Below, piece after piece: positions 21,401-30,742 of a DNA stretch of 64,000 bases. The position numbers were made by a program, and so were the translations under genes. Source of the DNA: Craspedostauros australis (lineage: Eukaryota > Bacillariophyta > Bacillariophyceae > Mastogloiales > Achnanthaceae); contig JAMXDE010000007.1 of assembly GCA_026770025.1 (NCBI GenBank), positions 496,001 to 560,000 on the forward strand, given 5' to 3'. The notes under the pieces are model-generated. The model was not told where the DNA came from. It did no database searches and saw only the letters and a list, made by a program, of their open reading frames with translations. Each line of letters starts with the position of its first letter. Position 1 is the stretch's first letter.

Positions 21401-24400
21401 GCTTGTCCACATGCGAGGCATCCGTGTCTCGGAGACGTAAACGCCACCTGTCAGTGCTCGTGCTCCATCTTTTCACCATTCGGCGTTGTGCTGTCTCAAC
21501 CCAAAACCGCTTAGCATTGTCGTCGACAATCACATTGAGCCGCTCCAGGGTGGTCAGCGTCTTCCCAGTATCATCCTGGTGACCTTTGACCCATTCCCAT
21601 TTTAGGGTGGCCCGAATCTGGCGCCGAAGCTTCCGAATCTCGGTGAGCACGTCCCAGTCTCGTTGGTGTGGGCGGAGCTCGTCCTCCTGCGCTCGTTGCA
21701 TGGCCTGTTTACCGTCCAAGGCCAGCGTAATCACGCAGTCCTCGTCCAGCTCTGGCATCCTGGATATGACTGCCAGAGACGCCCATACACCTGCCAGTTC
21801 GCTTCTGTAGGCGCTTTGTACTTCTCTGGGTCCTGGAACAAAGGTGTTGCAGCTCATGCTGGCGTTGGACTCGGCGTCAAACAGTATCGATGACGAAGTC
21901 CCTCGGAAATCCTTGAACGAACCGTCACTCACCACCAGTAGCTTTCCACGTCTGGCCGCCCTTACTGCGTCATGAGGCTGTAGGTCCCCCTGCAGCTGCT
22001 CGACCGGGTTGTAGCCTTCCGAGGGCTCGTCGCTCGGCTCAGCCAGGCCCACGTGGCCATCCCACTCGATTCCCGTTTCAATCATCGTGACAGACACGCG
22101 CTTGGCCCCCGTTGGGAGCACCTCGACGTGTCCAGCCCTAGTGAATCGCTGTCGACGGGTCCGGCTGGTGAGACGCTGCCTGTATCGCTGGATTGGACGA
22201 GTAGCCATGTCAAAGATCACATCTGTGTACGGTAGCTTCCACCACCGCCAGGTCCTATCATCGCTGTGCCACCTGCCCAGGGGTTGGTGGAGCGTCAAGC
22301 CTCGGAAGCACATGAATTTGCACCACCGCTGCCATTCCTTCCACCAGCCGCTCGGGAGGCGGTCAGGTTGGCTCGCCCATTGATTGGGCAGGGTCGACGC
22401 GGCGATTCCGTCATGCGCCTCCGCCAGTATTCTCGTTCCGTTAGCCGACGTGATGTCCGACATTCGTATCACACCCAGCTTCTGACGCACCATATTCAGA
22501 TGGTATAACTGAGCTCCTTTCACACCTTGGCTTAGCCAGATGTCCATCAAGAACTTGTCACCTCTCCGCTGGCGAGTCGCCGACTTCGTGGTCTCGAGTA
22601 TGTCTATGCTGGTGTCGTGAAGCTGCTGCCAGAGTCCGGTGACCCAGCAACTCGTGGCGCAGTGTCCTATGGCCTTGTGTGAGTACCGGAACAGGGATCG
22701 CTCCACTCCCAGCTCCTCTTTCAAGGCCAGAATAGAGCACTTGATCATTTCCCCGGTTTGAGTGCCACGATGGACTTCGTCGAATGCCAGCTGGACCTGC
22801 GAGATCAACTGCATATTGGCTGGGTTGATGATTCCCAGCCCGCCCAGTGACGTCGTACCATATACCAAGTCTCTCGGGAAGTTCCTGGACACCCCCATTT
22901 TCGGGAGTGCTGCGAGCAGCGCCGGGGCCATGATCCGTCGCCATTGTAGCCGAGTAAGCTGAACCATTGGAAGCGCGTATTCGATCGTCTTCATGAACCG
23001 CAGCGTGAGGGCAGATCTTGCGTCGGCTGGAGAAATCTTAGCCGTCCGCATGCGTCCCCCAAATTCTTCTGCTTTCTTGCGGAGTCTGTCAGCCTGCGCT
23101 TCTTGATTCCCGTCGAAGTCGATGAACACCCCCAACGTGAAGAGTGGCTGGTCCATTGGTTTGTATGGTATTTCCGCTGCTGCGCCTTGTCCATCGTTGA
23201 TATTGATGATGGTCAACGGGTTGGCGTCTTGCCACGTCCATTGCCCTGAAATGAATTCCGGTTGCATCGCCCACCAGGCGGACTTACTCGGCACGAGAGC
23301 ACCGCCGGTAACGTGCAGCAGCTTGCTCCAGTCTTGTACCATCGCCTTGAAAGCTTCCGTGTCTGCCGTCACTGTGCCACCTGTTTCCAGCCTCACTAGG
23401 TCCGTGTCGTCCACGAAGGCTGATCCCAGAATTGAAATCGTCTGCTCGTCAGGGGTCTGTAGCGGCGAGTCATGACCAAGGAGGCCCATGGCATTAAACA
23501 TGACGGAACTGATGACCGCCCAAATAGCCGGTCCTGCCCCGTTCCCTTGGCCAATGCCGTGCATCTGGCAATCCGCGCCGCGACCATATGATCTATCCGA
23601 CACTCCGTAGGCGGTGCTGATGTGGTGCTTTGCGTCTCGGAGCGTCTTGAACATGCTTCTCGTCGCCGATCTGTTCGCTCCGGCCGCCATCATCACCGTC
23701 GCCGCGAAGTTTGGTACTATCCTGTCGTAGCAGGATTTCGCGTCGTTGGAGCAGAATGAGACCGCCACTTTCCGCTGGAAACCCAGGTCGATGCTGATAC
23801 GCTTGTTCAGCGCTGCGCTGATTGCCGACCTGCATTTGCGGCTACCAAATTGGAATCCCGAGAGCCATCCTGCTTTCTCCGCAGTTTGCATCATTTGTCG
23901 TCCAAGTCTTTTGTTGTTCAGATTGAACTGCGCGTCCATCAATTGTATGGTCCTCATCTTCTCTATGTTGAAGACTTGCGCCTTCTTCAGTATCTCGACG
24001 TCGGTGATCCGTTGCCATGGTCTCGGCGAGTGGCCTGTTTGGTACGGAATGTCTCTCAACATCATATCGGCGTCTGCTAGGCTCTTGACAGACATCGCTG
24101 CTTTGTAGTGTCCGAAGTGCGGCGTGCTCGGTTCTGAGTTCGTCAGTTCCGTCTGTCGTTTCCATGCCCGAATGTGCTCCTCTGTCGTAAGTTCCTCCTT
24201 GTCTTGTGCAATGGGTTGCAAGGACTGCAGCAGGGCATGAGTCATAGGATCCGGCACTTCTGGGGTGGATCCCTGCGCGTTGACAAGTTGTGTCTCCAGT
24301 GCCGGGTTCCAAATCCGGTCCATGATCCTTTTCGTCTGGCCCGTCATGCAAGGGGTCTGGTCTGCTTGGGAAAATCGTCGTTTGTTTTCCCTTATGCACG

Positions 24401-26247
24401 CTGTGACGATGTCGTGTTGTTCCGTGCATTCCTGCAATCGGCCTTCGTCATCCGTGAATAAGACCTTCGTCGTCATCGACTTGTCTTGCCCAAACACAGC
24501 TCGAAGGCGTCCCGCTTGTTCCCGTTGTTTCTCTCGATTCATCAGGGATTGCAATGCCGCTTCATATTCCTGCTCATGGGCGTCGTGTCGTTGCCTGGCT
24601 AGCTGTACCAGAAACTCTTGGCGGGCCTTCTCGTGGTCCTTCTTTTGCTTGTAGTATGTGGTGTATGCCTCCGATCGGCGTTGTTGTGCCTGAGGCAGAG
24701 TCTCCCCTACCTCCAGTCCCACCAGCTTCCGTGTGCGGCACCGGAGCGACGAGCTGACCTTGACCCCTGCCAGGTGTTTGACCTCCAGGGACCAGTGTTT
24801 TATCACGTTCCTTGCGTGTTGCAGTTCTGGAGACCAGGCGGCCCCTCCCATCTTCAGCTTGCGACATCCCTTCTCCGCGTGTCGGCGGATCTCGTATGTT
24901 TGAGTCAGAAGCTTGTCGTATTGACGGCGTTGGTCGTGAGTCAGTCTCCACCCTTGGGTCTTGGCTGTGAGCCACATCTTCTGTGTGCGGTCAAGGATAT
25001 TGTGTCTTCCGTATTCTTCTAGAAGCGCATCATTGTACCGTTGCATAACTCGGGGATCACTCAGCACAAGACGGCGTGGTGTGGACTTGCGAACGGGTTT
25101 GATACCTGTTCCCAATACCTGATCGAAGCTGATGTCGATCCACACCGCTCTGTGATCGGACGGGATCGCTGCACCAAACTCCAGGTAGCCGGCTTTCTCC
25201 AGAATGACTCCTTCAGAGGCGAATATCGCGTCGATAGGAATTCCACTGCGGTTGCGTTGTTGTGTTGCACGGCGAGATAGGTCTCGTCCTATCCGTTTCT
25301 GTACCGTGTTTCGCAACCCTGCGGCCTCGAGGCGTTTGGCGGTAGGGCTGTCCATGACGTCGTCATTCAGGTCCACTCCTAGTACAATGGTGTCGCCCTC
25401 CGCTTTCCACTTGTGTATCTCGACGGTTATGTCTGTGATCCAGGCTTCGTGCGGGTCCTCTTCTCTTCCGGTCTCGTGCAGTACTCGCGTTTGTTGTGCC
25501 CAGACCGTGGTGGCTCCCTCGGTAGACCGGCATGGCCTATAGGCTGCGATGACTCGCAATCTCTTGGTGCCTTTCCCTTCCGTGAGAGTCCAACACCACC
25601 GACCCATACCACTCTCATCGGTTCCAGTTTGGAATGTGCGTGCGGCCATTTGCGCCGTTACGACCACCCCTGCGCCTCCGTACAGTCGCGGGTCTCTTTT
25701 GTCTTCGTGTGTGTTGTAGGCAAAGGAGTGTTTGGATCGGGGTAGCTGTCGTCTGGATCGCTCTGCCCACTGGTCGTGCGGTCGTGCGTGATCCCAACGT
25801 ATGTTGGTTTCTGCCATGCATAGCATGTCCAAGTCGCTCGATTTGATGAACCCGAAGATTTCCTCGTTCTTCTGCTGGTACGTGTGAATGGGTAGCTGGG
25901 CTACGTTTTGGTACACAATGCGGATCGTCGCCTTAGCCTTCTCCGTCATCGGATCCCCGCAAGCATCGTTTAGCCTACTTGCTGCATCAAGCGCCTCCTG
26001 GTCTGTCATGGTGTTGTCTCCGGTACTCAGTGGAACCGGGTCACCGAAGCCTTGGCACTGATGGTGTTGTGTTGATTGTTGGTTCTGTGGTCACAATCCT
26101 TCCGGTTCGACTCTGACCTTGTTGGTGTCGGTATCGTTGATGCCACCGTTGTTGTTTTCGTTGATGGTGTCGTCGTTGCCTATGTGGGCGGCGGTGTCGG
26201 TGGTCGTTGGTGGTGGTTGTTGTCGTAGTTGTTGGTATTGTTGTTAT

Positions 26248-26281
<34 letters not shown>

Positions 26282-29200
26282 GTTGTTCGTGGTGCTATCG
26301 TTGTTATTGTTATGTTATCGTTGTTGTTGTTGATGCTGTCGATGTTGCCGTTGCTGTCGCGTGAGCCTGATGTTGATGCCAGTGTTGTTACAACTGTTGT
26401 TGATGCTCTCTGACGCGGTACGTTATGCTTCGATGATGCCGTATTGTATTCGTTCGTTTCCTTGGCCTACTATCTTTGCAGCTGTGAGTTGCCTTGCCTT
26501 CGTCTCGTTGTTATGTTGCCGTTGTTTCGATCGGTGTCTTGTTATTGCTGTTGCTCGATTTTCCGTCGTGGCTCCTTCCTGATGGATCTTTCTGTTTTTT
26601 TTTTTTTTTTTTTACTCGACTCGTGCGGCGTCTGCGCCTGCCTGTTTGGTTTGTTCGGTGTCCATTGGATCTTCGGTTTCCATGTCCTCCACACTCTGCT
26701 CCTCATCATCGCTCTCGTCGTCCTCACTCGAGGTCGCACTGCTTTCTTTGCCATCTGTTCCCGCCGCCATGGATAGTTCTCCGTCGTCTGACTCACTCTC
26801 TTCGCCTTCAGGAATGCTGATGCCCGGGTTATCCACATCGAAGTCTGTCTTCGCCGATGGGTCTGCTGCGAATCGCCGCGGATTGGCCGACTTGTTTCTC
26901 GCCGTGTTGGCGATTGCCGTGCCTACGTGTGCCGATTGCTGCGCTACTGTGGCCGTCGCAAAGGTTGCCACCGTACCGTTGTCTCCGTTTTGGATTCTGG
27001 GGTTCGACGTCATTTCCACTTCAAATTTCAGAAGCGGAACGGGCTTCATTTTTCCGTTCTCGTCAACGTAGCCTTCCCACCCGACATCTGCCGCAGTTAG
27101 GCCGATCATCTCTTCTTCATCCAGATCCAGGAAGTGTGCTCCTGCCTGCGCTAGCTGTCCCATTTCGAGTTCCTCTTTGCTTCTCACAAGTCCAGTTTCC
27201 CAGTCCACGTCGTAGAACTCGTTTTGCGCCCAGGCTTCTGGTGTGAACCAGCCTTGGCACTTGTGATCGAGCTTCTTGCTGCAGAAAAATGGGAGCTTCG
27301 AGATCAGCTCTCTGGCCTCCACTTGTCGTTTGGGATGGAACACAAAGAAGGTCCTGTTGCGGTCCGCTTTGTCCGTGTCCACTGACACAAATAGTGTGTA
27401 GTCCGGGTCTTCAAAGGAGCGCAGGTTCATGACCACCTCGCGGAGTGTGAGGTTCCAGATAGGCACTTCGACATCCAGCTGCATGATGGAGTAGACGCCT
27501 TGAGACATCATCTTCTTCTCGAACGCCACTTGGTGCGCCACCATCGAGCTCAGGTTTGCGAGTTCCGACGGAGGATGGTGGAATCTCTGGTCAAGGGCAT
27601 CTGGCATGAAACGCATCTGCTTTCCCAAGAGACGGACGGTGTCCGCTCTGTGATTGAACATCTCCTTCATCGCCACGCGACACACCCTTGCCTTGGATTC
27701 CCCGCACATGATGTGGGTCGCCCTGGGTCGGTTCCGGAAGTCGTCCGTGTCTGGTCTGCGGCCGCGCCTTCTGACCAGCTGGATTTCCCTCACCCGAAGC
27801 TGAACCACGAATTGGTTTTTCACCAGCTCGTTGACGTTGATCACTTCAGCAAGGTCGTCGGTGTTCATGGAGCTATGGCTTCCAAACAGCCAACCTGCCG
27901 CGACGACATTGTGTTCTTGGATGTCGGACTTGCGGAAGGAAATCGCAGCTGCTGCCAGGGTGCCGTCGTCCTCGAACACGTCCAGGTCTTGTTTGTGGGC
28001 CACCCAGATGCGGGTGTAAGTCATGAACCCAGTCCGGGCGTATAGACTTTCCACGAACTGTTTCAGTGTCTCCCTGTTTGTCCAGGCCACATCTGCTACC
28101 GTCCAGGGCCGTAGTTCTTTGCTTTTCCGCCACGCCAGAATTTGCGCTTTAGAGTCCGCACGGAAGATGAATGCTCTGAGGGCGTTGAGGCTCGCGATGA
28201 CTTGCACCAATGGGGTTTCGCTGCCCTCCCTGGACATCGGTAGACGCACGTCGAAGAACGTTTTGTGGAAGTCGCTCAAGACGTCGTTTACGCTCTGAAG
28301 TTCCCTGGCCTGTGGGGCCTTCCGTGGGTACGCCATGACCTTCCTGCGTGGCTTGCGCGACTTCTTCTTCGAAGACGGGTTCGGGGAGGTTGCTTGCGCT
28401 TCATCCTTGTCCTCGTCGTCGTCGAACCGGATTCCTTTCACTTGCATGAACACCACTCGGGCGGCGATCCAAGCCGATGTCTCGTGTGTGGCTTTGATTT
28501 GTCCCAATTTCCACATTGAGGACGAGAAGATGTTCGAAGTGGCCACCAACCGCACCATGACTTGGATCACCTGCAGGTTGGATTCCGCTGGTAATTTGTT
28601 ATCGTACGCGTCCTCAAAGAGCACCTTCCATTGTTCCAAGGTTGCTCCGTCTGCTAGCTCGTCGCTCATCTCTCTCACGAAGGCGATCGACTCGTCAAGC
28701 GCTCCATCTTCACCGGTGGTTGCAGTGAACGGCTCTGTTCCGCGGGTCATCAAGTTTCTCTCTCTGAGGATGTCTCCCCAGCTTCTTTCGTGCTGGTGGC
28801 TCCAAATCCAACGGTTCTCGTTTTGGATCGCACCCTTTTTTGGAGACTTTTTGGTCGGTGAGTCTCTGGCCTGCCTCTTCCCTCCTCGGCCTCCCCCATG
28901 AGCGCCTTTACCACGGGCCTGACGGCCTCCTCTTCCTGAACGTCCTCGTCCCATTGTCGATTGCTTTCGAGGGGTCTGGTTGGCTTTGCCAACATCGTTT
29001 TGGTCGTCTGTGCGCACCATTGTCAACAACTTTGTGCTAGTAGTGTTTCTACGTGTTCTACGTAAAAGTTTTTGTACTGGTCCTACGTACGTCATCAACA
29101 GTGGAAGAGTCACGGGACTGTGTCGGCAGCCAACAACATCATCGACATGTTCGTGGAGCAGAACCATGACCAGTGGGAGTCGAGCAGAACCGTCCAGTGG

Positions 29201-29614
29201 ATGTATGCAGCATGCAAACAAGCAGCAAACATGACGGATGCCAAGGACGGCGGTAGCTTATCTCTATCACTGGCCTTGGGACGGTATTCAGCAACGAACA
29301 TGAGCAACTACAATACGACAGTGCAGATGCTTCCCGAAGAGGTTAATATTCTGGATCCCACGCTCATGCAATATGCTTTGACGATAGACCCCAACCGAGG
29401 TCCGCTGATGAGACGCATGATGGTTGGCAATGGGCGCGCGAACGCCCGGAATGATCCGGATGCTGGAATTCCTGGACTTGCCCGCAACGGTCTCATCGAT
29501 CTGACGAATGCCCCAACGGACCACATCGATCCGGATTCTCCGCTTTTGGAGATATTCCTGCGTTCCGCTCTTCCATGGAGCCAAGTGGAAGGGGTCCGTC
29601 CACAACACCGCTAA
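18464..29614 (+). CDS. TCF25: TCF25 (Nulp1) homologue, last exon split by a LINE
   Basis: TCF25 is the ribosome quality-control factor (Rqc1 in yeast) working with the E3 ligase listerin. Exon 1 is 18464-19725 (start MSKRAIQRLRD, the family N-terminus, preferred over an in-frame ATG at 18407). The intron is 19726-19913. Exon 2 begins at 19914 and is broken after 20432 by an 8.7-kb LINE, resuming at 29137 to the stop at 29612-29614. Exon 1 has acidic Ser/Asp tracts, then LYYRDFDMNNSMK, WHTFVQSDSYK and LLRRALWVHECA. Exon 2 has SRFLLSLDPLRDPMAILLLLDN and LPNLAYSYALAL; after the LINE comes the C-terminal DPDSPLLEIFLRSALPWS. Without the LINE and one 16-bp repeat the gene would encode 752 residues, close to the family length of about 676. 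As assembled, translation runs into the LINE and stops within six codons, removing about 160 residues. Confidence 0.92.
20417..20432 (+). repeat. Left target-site duplication of LINE
   Basis: Sixteen bases (TGTCGGCAGCCAACAA) identical to those at 29121-29136. They are TCF25 coding sequence on both sides and mark the target-site duplication made by target-primed reverse transcription. Confidence 0.95.
20433..20540 (-). repeat. LINE 3' UTR and TTA-repeat tail
   Basis: About 95 bp of 3' UTR after the ORF2 stop plus a tail of four to five TTA units. The stretch around 20474-20520 is strongly similar to 60537-60590 in the second copy (shared words include GGCTTTACCCTCGCC and CCGGCCCCGTAGGACC). 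This suggests a conserved 3' element recognised by the element's own reverse transcriptase. Confidence 0.85.
20541..26009 (-). CDS. LINE ORF2: endonuclease, reverse transcriptase, RNase H
   Basis: 1822-residue polyprotein, uninterrupted. Domains in order: an APE-type endonuclease at about 28-292 (catalytic Glu67 in CMAETNIRW, GVDLND at 211-216, SDHRAVW at 284-290); a long helical linker; reverse transcriptase at about 625-880, with the first catalytic Asp756 in SNDAKSCYDRIV, HGIGQGNGAGPA at 817-828, and the double Asp867/868 in AFVDDTDL (FVDD rather than FADD); RNase H at about 1355-1505 (Asp1362 in SDGSF, Glu1404 in YRSELAGVW, Asp1432 in ALDGKQA, and the Asp pair at 1496-1497); and a CCHC zinc motif at 1612-1627 (CQFCPHEETTEHVLQC). 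All expected catalytic residues are present. The C-terminal about 190 residues align closely with the fragment at 60604-61188. Start ATG at 26009. Confidence 0.95.
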   Translation of the reverse strand: MTDQEALDAASRLNDACGDPMTEKAKATIRIVYQNVAQLPIHTYQQKNEEIFGFIKSSDLDMLCMAETNIRWDHARPHDQWAERSRRQLPRSKHSFAYNTHEDKRDPRLYGGAGVVVTAQMAARTFQTGTDESGMGRWCWTLTEGKGTKRLRVIAAYRPCRSTEGATTVWAQQTRVLHETGREEDPHEAWITDITVEIHKWKAEGDTIVLGVDLNDDVMDSPTAKRLEAAGLRNTVQKRIGRDLSRRATQQRNRSGIPIDAIFASEGVILEKAGYLEFGAAIPSDHRAVWIDISFDQVLGTGIKPVRKSTPRRLVLSDPRVMQRYNDALLEEYGRHNILDRTQKMWLTAKTQGWRLTHDQRRQYDKLLTQTYEIRRHAEKGCRKLKMGGAAWSPELQHARNVIKHWSLEVKHLAGVKVSSSLRCRTRKLVGLEVGETLPQAQQRRSEAYTTYYKQKKDHEKARQEFLVQLARQRHDAHEQEYEAALQSLMNREKQREQAGRLRAVFGQDKSMTTKVLFTDDEGRLQECTEQHDIVTACIRENKRRFSQADQTPCMTGQTKRIMDRIWNPALETQLVNAQGSTPEVPDPMTHALLQSLQPIAQDKEELTTEEHIRAWKRQTELTNSEPSTPHFGHYKAAMSVKSLADADMMLRDIPYQTGHSPRPWQRITDVEILKKAQVFNIEKMRTIQLMDAQFNLNNKRLGRQMMQTAEKAGWLSGFQFGSRKCRSAISAALNKRISIDLGFQRKVAVSFCSNDAKSCYDRIVPNFAATVMMAAGANRSATRSMFKTLRDAKHHISTAYGVSDRSYGRGADCQMHGIGQGNGAGPAIWAVISSVMFNAMGLLGHDSPLQTPDEQTISILGSAFVDDTDLVRLETGGTVTADTEAFKAMVQDWSKLLHVTGGALVPSKSAWWAMQPEFISGQWTWQDANPLTIININDGQGAAAEIPYKPMDQPLFTLGVFIDFDGNQEAQADRLRKKAEEFGGRMRTAKISPADARSALTLRFMKTIEYALPMVQLTRLQWRRIMAPALLAALPKMGVSRNFPRDLVYGTTSLGGLGIINPANMQLISQVQLAFDEVHRGTQTGEMIKCSILALKEELGVERSLFRYSHKAIGHCATSCWVTGLWQQLHDTSIDILETTKSATRQRRGDKFLMDIWLSQGVKGAQLYHLNMVRQKLGVIRMSDITSANGTRILAEAHDGIAASTLPNQWASQPDRLPSGWWKEWQRWCKFMCFRGLTLHQPLGRWHSDDRTWRWWKLPYTDVIFDMATRPIQRYRQRLTSRTRRQRFTRAGHVEVLPTGAKRVSVTMIETGIEWDGHVGLAEPSDEPSEGYNPVEQLQGDLQPHDAVRAARRGKLLVVSDGSFKDFRGTSSSILFDAESNASMSCNTFVPGPREVQSAYRSELAGVWASLAVISRMPELDEDCVITLALDGKQAMQRAQEDELRPHQRDWDVLTEIRKLRRQIRATLKWEWVKGHQDDTGKTLTTLERLNVIVDDNAKRFWVETAQRRMVKRWSTSTDRWRLRLRDTDASHVDKHALNEILQAAEAATYWSSKFQWEDEQAAAVDWHTYRSTRSAKKSKTMVTFMSKWSSGFIGVNKKLHQMGQRPTAKCQFCPHEETTEHVLQCPEHQEAWQDSTADLIATMVRIGTAPRLVQNMRVGLVRWRRKLRTDGPQSAIGWYPLLAGFLHKDWVRTQRQWMTTHECFFPDARAWAGEVIRWIWKVPWTIWTARNAKVHDGDQHPTTQELRRQVRRITQSASQDMTASELQLLRDGRNIEYGTETQMRQWVHSMTAVQAAVKARRRSRSMQAERQAMATWLGLD
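26010..26611 (-). other. LINE inter-ORF spacer with AAC repeats and A tract
   Basis: On the element strand this 602-bp spacer begins with an A19 tract that runs straight out of the ORF1 stop codon (TAA at 26614-26612; T run 26595-26613 on plus). It then contains a long imperfect (AAC)n low-complexity block (about 26195-26345). How ORF2 is translated is not evident; there is no overlap and no short spacer suggesting simple stop-start reinitiation. Confidence 0.75.
26612..29020 (-). CDS. LINE ORF1: RGG-rich nucleic-acid-binding protein
   Basis: 802 residues from the preferred ATG at 29020 (MVRTDDQND); an in-frame ATG at 29095 is the only other one inside the element. Reading further upstream enters TCF25 antisense sequence and is excluded. 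The N-terminus is strongly basic and Gly/Arg-rich (GRGRSGRGGRQARGKG, then KKSPKKG), suited to RNA binding. A long central region with no motif I recognise includes HPKRQVEARELISKLPFFC. The C-terminal about 70 residues are highly acidic (SEDDESDDEEQSVEDMETED). It lacks the CCHC zinc knuckles or RRM-coiled-coil arrangement usual for LINE ORF1. The position before ORF2 and the basic N-terminus support an RNP role. Confidence 0.8.
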   Translation of the reverse strand: MVRTDDQNDVGKANQTPRKQSTMGRGRSGRGGRQARGKGAHGGGRGGKRQARDSPTKKSPKKGAIQNENRWIWSHQHERSWGDILRERNLMTRGTEPFTATTGEDGALDESIAFVREMSDELADGATLEQWKVLFEDAYDNKLPAESNLQVIQVMVRLVATSNIFSSSMWKLGQIKATHETSAWIAARVVFMQVKGIRFDDDEDKDEAQATSPNPSSKKKSRKPRRKVMAYPRKAPQARELQSVNDVLSDFHKTFFDVRLPMSREGSETPLVQVIASLNALRAFIFRADSKAQILAWRKSKELRPWTVADVAWTNRETLKQFVESLYARTGFMTYTRIWVAHKQDLDVFEDDGTLAAAAISFRKSDIQEHNVVAAGWLFGSHSSMNTDDLAEVINVNELVKNQFVVQLRVREIQLVRRRGRRPDTDDFRNRPRATHIMCGESKARVCRVAMKEMFNHRADTVRLLGKQMRFMPDALDQRFHHPPSELANLSSMVAHQVAFEKKMMSQGVYSIMQLDVEVPIWNLTLREVVMNLRSFEDPDYTLFVSVDTDKADRNRTFFVFHPKRQVEARELISKLPFFCSKKLDHKCQGWFTPEAWAQNEFYDVDWETGLVRSKEELEMGQLAQAGAHFLDLDEEEMIGLTAADVGWEGYVDENGKMKPVPLLKFEVEMTSNPRIQNGDNGTVATFATATVAQQSAHVGTAIANTARNKSANPRRFAADPSAKTDFDVDNPGISIPEGEESESDDGELSMAAGTDGKESSATSSEDDESDDEEQSVEDMETEDPMDTEQTKQAGADAARVE
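29121..29136 (+). repeat. Right target-site duplication of LINE
   Basis: Second copy of TGTCGGCAGCCAACAA. The TCF25 reading frame resumes here as SAANNIIDMF. Confidence 0.95.
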
Positions 29615-30742
29615 GTGGGTACATATAATAGTAGAGTATAATATTATACATCGGTAGTGTGACACTCTATGATGGAAACTCCCTGGAATACCAACCTTGC
29701 ATGCGGTTCGTATGCGTCATAGTTCTCTCTGGCCTGCTATACACCTTTCGTTGTGGAAGCATTCACAATCGCAGCCATTTGATACGAGTCACGGTACACA
29801 TGCAAATAGTATGGTGGTGACAACGGTCCAGTCCTCACTCGTTGAGAGATGGTTACAGGTAGAGATCCGCACGGGTACATGTCGTGGTTGAATCACGTAC
29901 CTATCCTCCCGCATCCAGTTGGTTGGATGCGTGACTCCAGACACGACCTGCTGTATCTTCATCACATCACGATGATACCACACAGAAACAGCAAACACGG
30001 CACAGCCGAACCCCAGAGCCCTGCCGCGCTCTCTCGAATTGACAGCACCAACAAGATTTGCCGCAATCAGGAAGGGAACGGTGGAACGCAGGTTCGCGTC
30101 TTGTCACTTGCTGTCATTCCTCGCCACCAATCACCATCAAGTGGTGTCACTGCTGCTCCCGCCGCGCCCCATCCACCAAATCAAAGGCGGGCAACGTGAA
30201 ACGGCCAAAGACCCGTCTACAGGCATCCATTTAACACTCACTTGCCAAGCTGTTTGTCATACCATACTGTACCTCCCGCAGGCAGACACACGCAGAGACC
30301 AAGCTACGAAAGAGAGACAAGGAACCCGTGGCCTGGTGCGTTGATGGAGCATGTAGAGACGCCGTTCATTGTTGGAGGAAGATACGAAATCGAGAAGCAT
30401 AGTGTTGTAGTCGTACACCACCAGAACAGCAGCGTCGGCATTCGTAGCAACAGGAGCTGTGCCAACGGCGTGTTCATAGCGGGCCAACGCCAGCAAAGGA
30501 AAGCAAAGGGGAAGGTAGCGTACGGATCGGCAGGTGCTGGGCGGCGCTCGTATTCGCATTCGTGTCGAGTACGAATACGAGTAGAGAGGAGACTCTCTCT
30601 AGAGAGAAAGCAGGAACACGCCAAGAGCACAATACGGAGCCCACCAAACCTCCCGTCCACTCGCTAGAATACTCGCTGTGAGAAGGAAAGGACCAAACGC
30701 ACCTTCGTGGGCACGTTAATCCCAGCTGACAGGTCGTCCATC
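29615..30742. other. Intergenic region after TCF25
   Basis: No gene recognised. GTGTCGAGTACGAATACGAGTAGAGAGG near 30562 contains the GTACGA/ACGAGTA words that recur in gaps of this window. A short CT/GA-rich hairpin-like stretch (GACTCTCTCTAGAGAGAAAG) lies near 30590-30610. Confidence 0.45.

Larger units (their letters stand above)
20433..29120 (-). mobile_element. Full-length LINE (APE endonuclease, RT, RNase H) in TCF25
   Basis: Non-LTR retrotransposon of about 8.7 kb on the minus strand. Its order from the 5' end at 29120 is: a leader of about 100 bp, ORF1 (29020-26612), an inter-ORF spacer of 602 bp (26010-26611), ORF2 (26009-20541), a 3' UTR of about 95 bp, and a 3' tail of TTA repeats (20433-20446, reading ATAATAATAATAA on plus). 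It is bounded by a perfect 16-bp duplication. The tail of short tandem repeats, the RNase H domain and the APE-type endonuclease resemble the I/Ingi-like side of LINEs; the clade is not settled. Both frames lack stops, so it appears intact and recently inserted. A truncated relative lies at about 60495-61195. Confidence 0.95.

Noticed and set aside
29021-29221. Upstream extension of LINE ORF1
   Set aside because: The frame stays open past the element's 5' end at 29120 into TCF25 antisense sequence, so the extra residues beyond the element cannot belong to the LINE.
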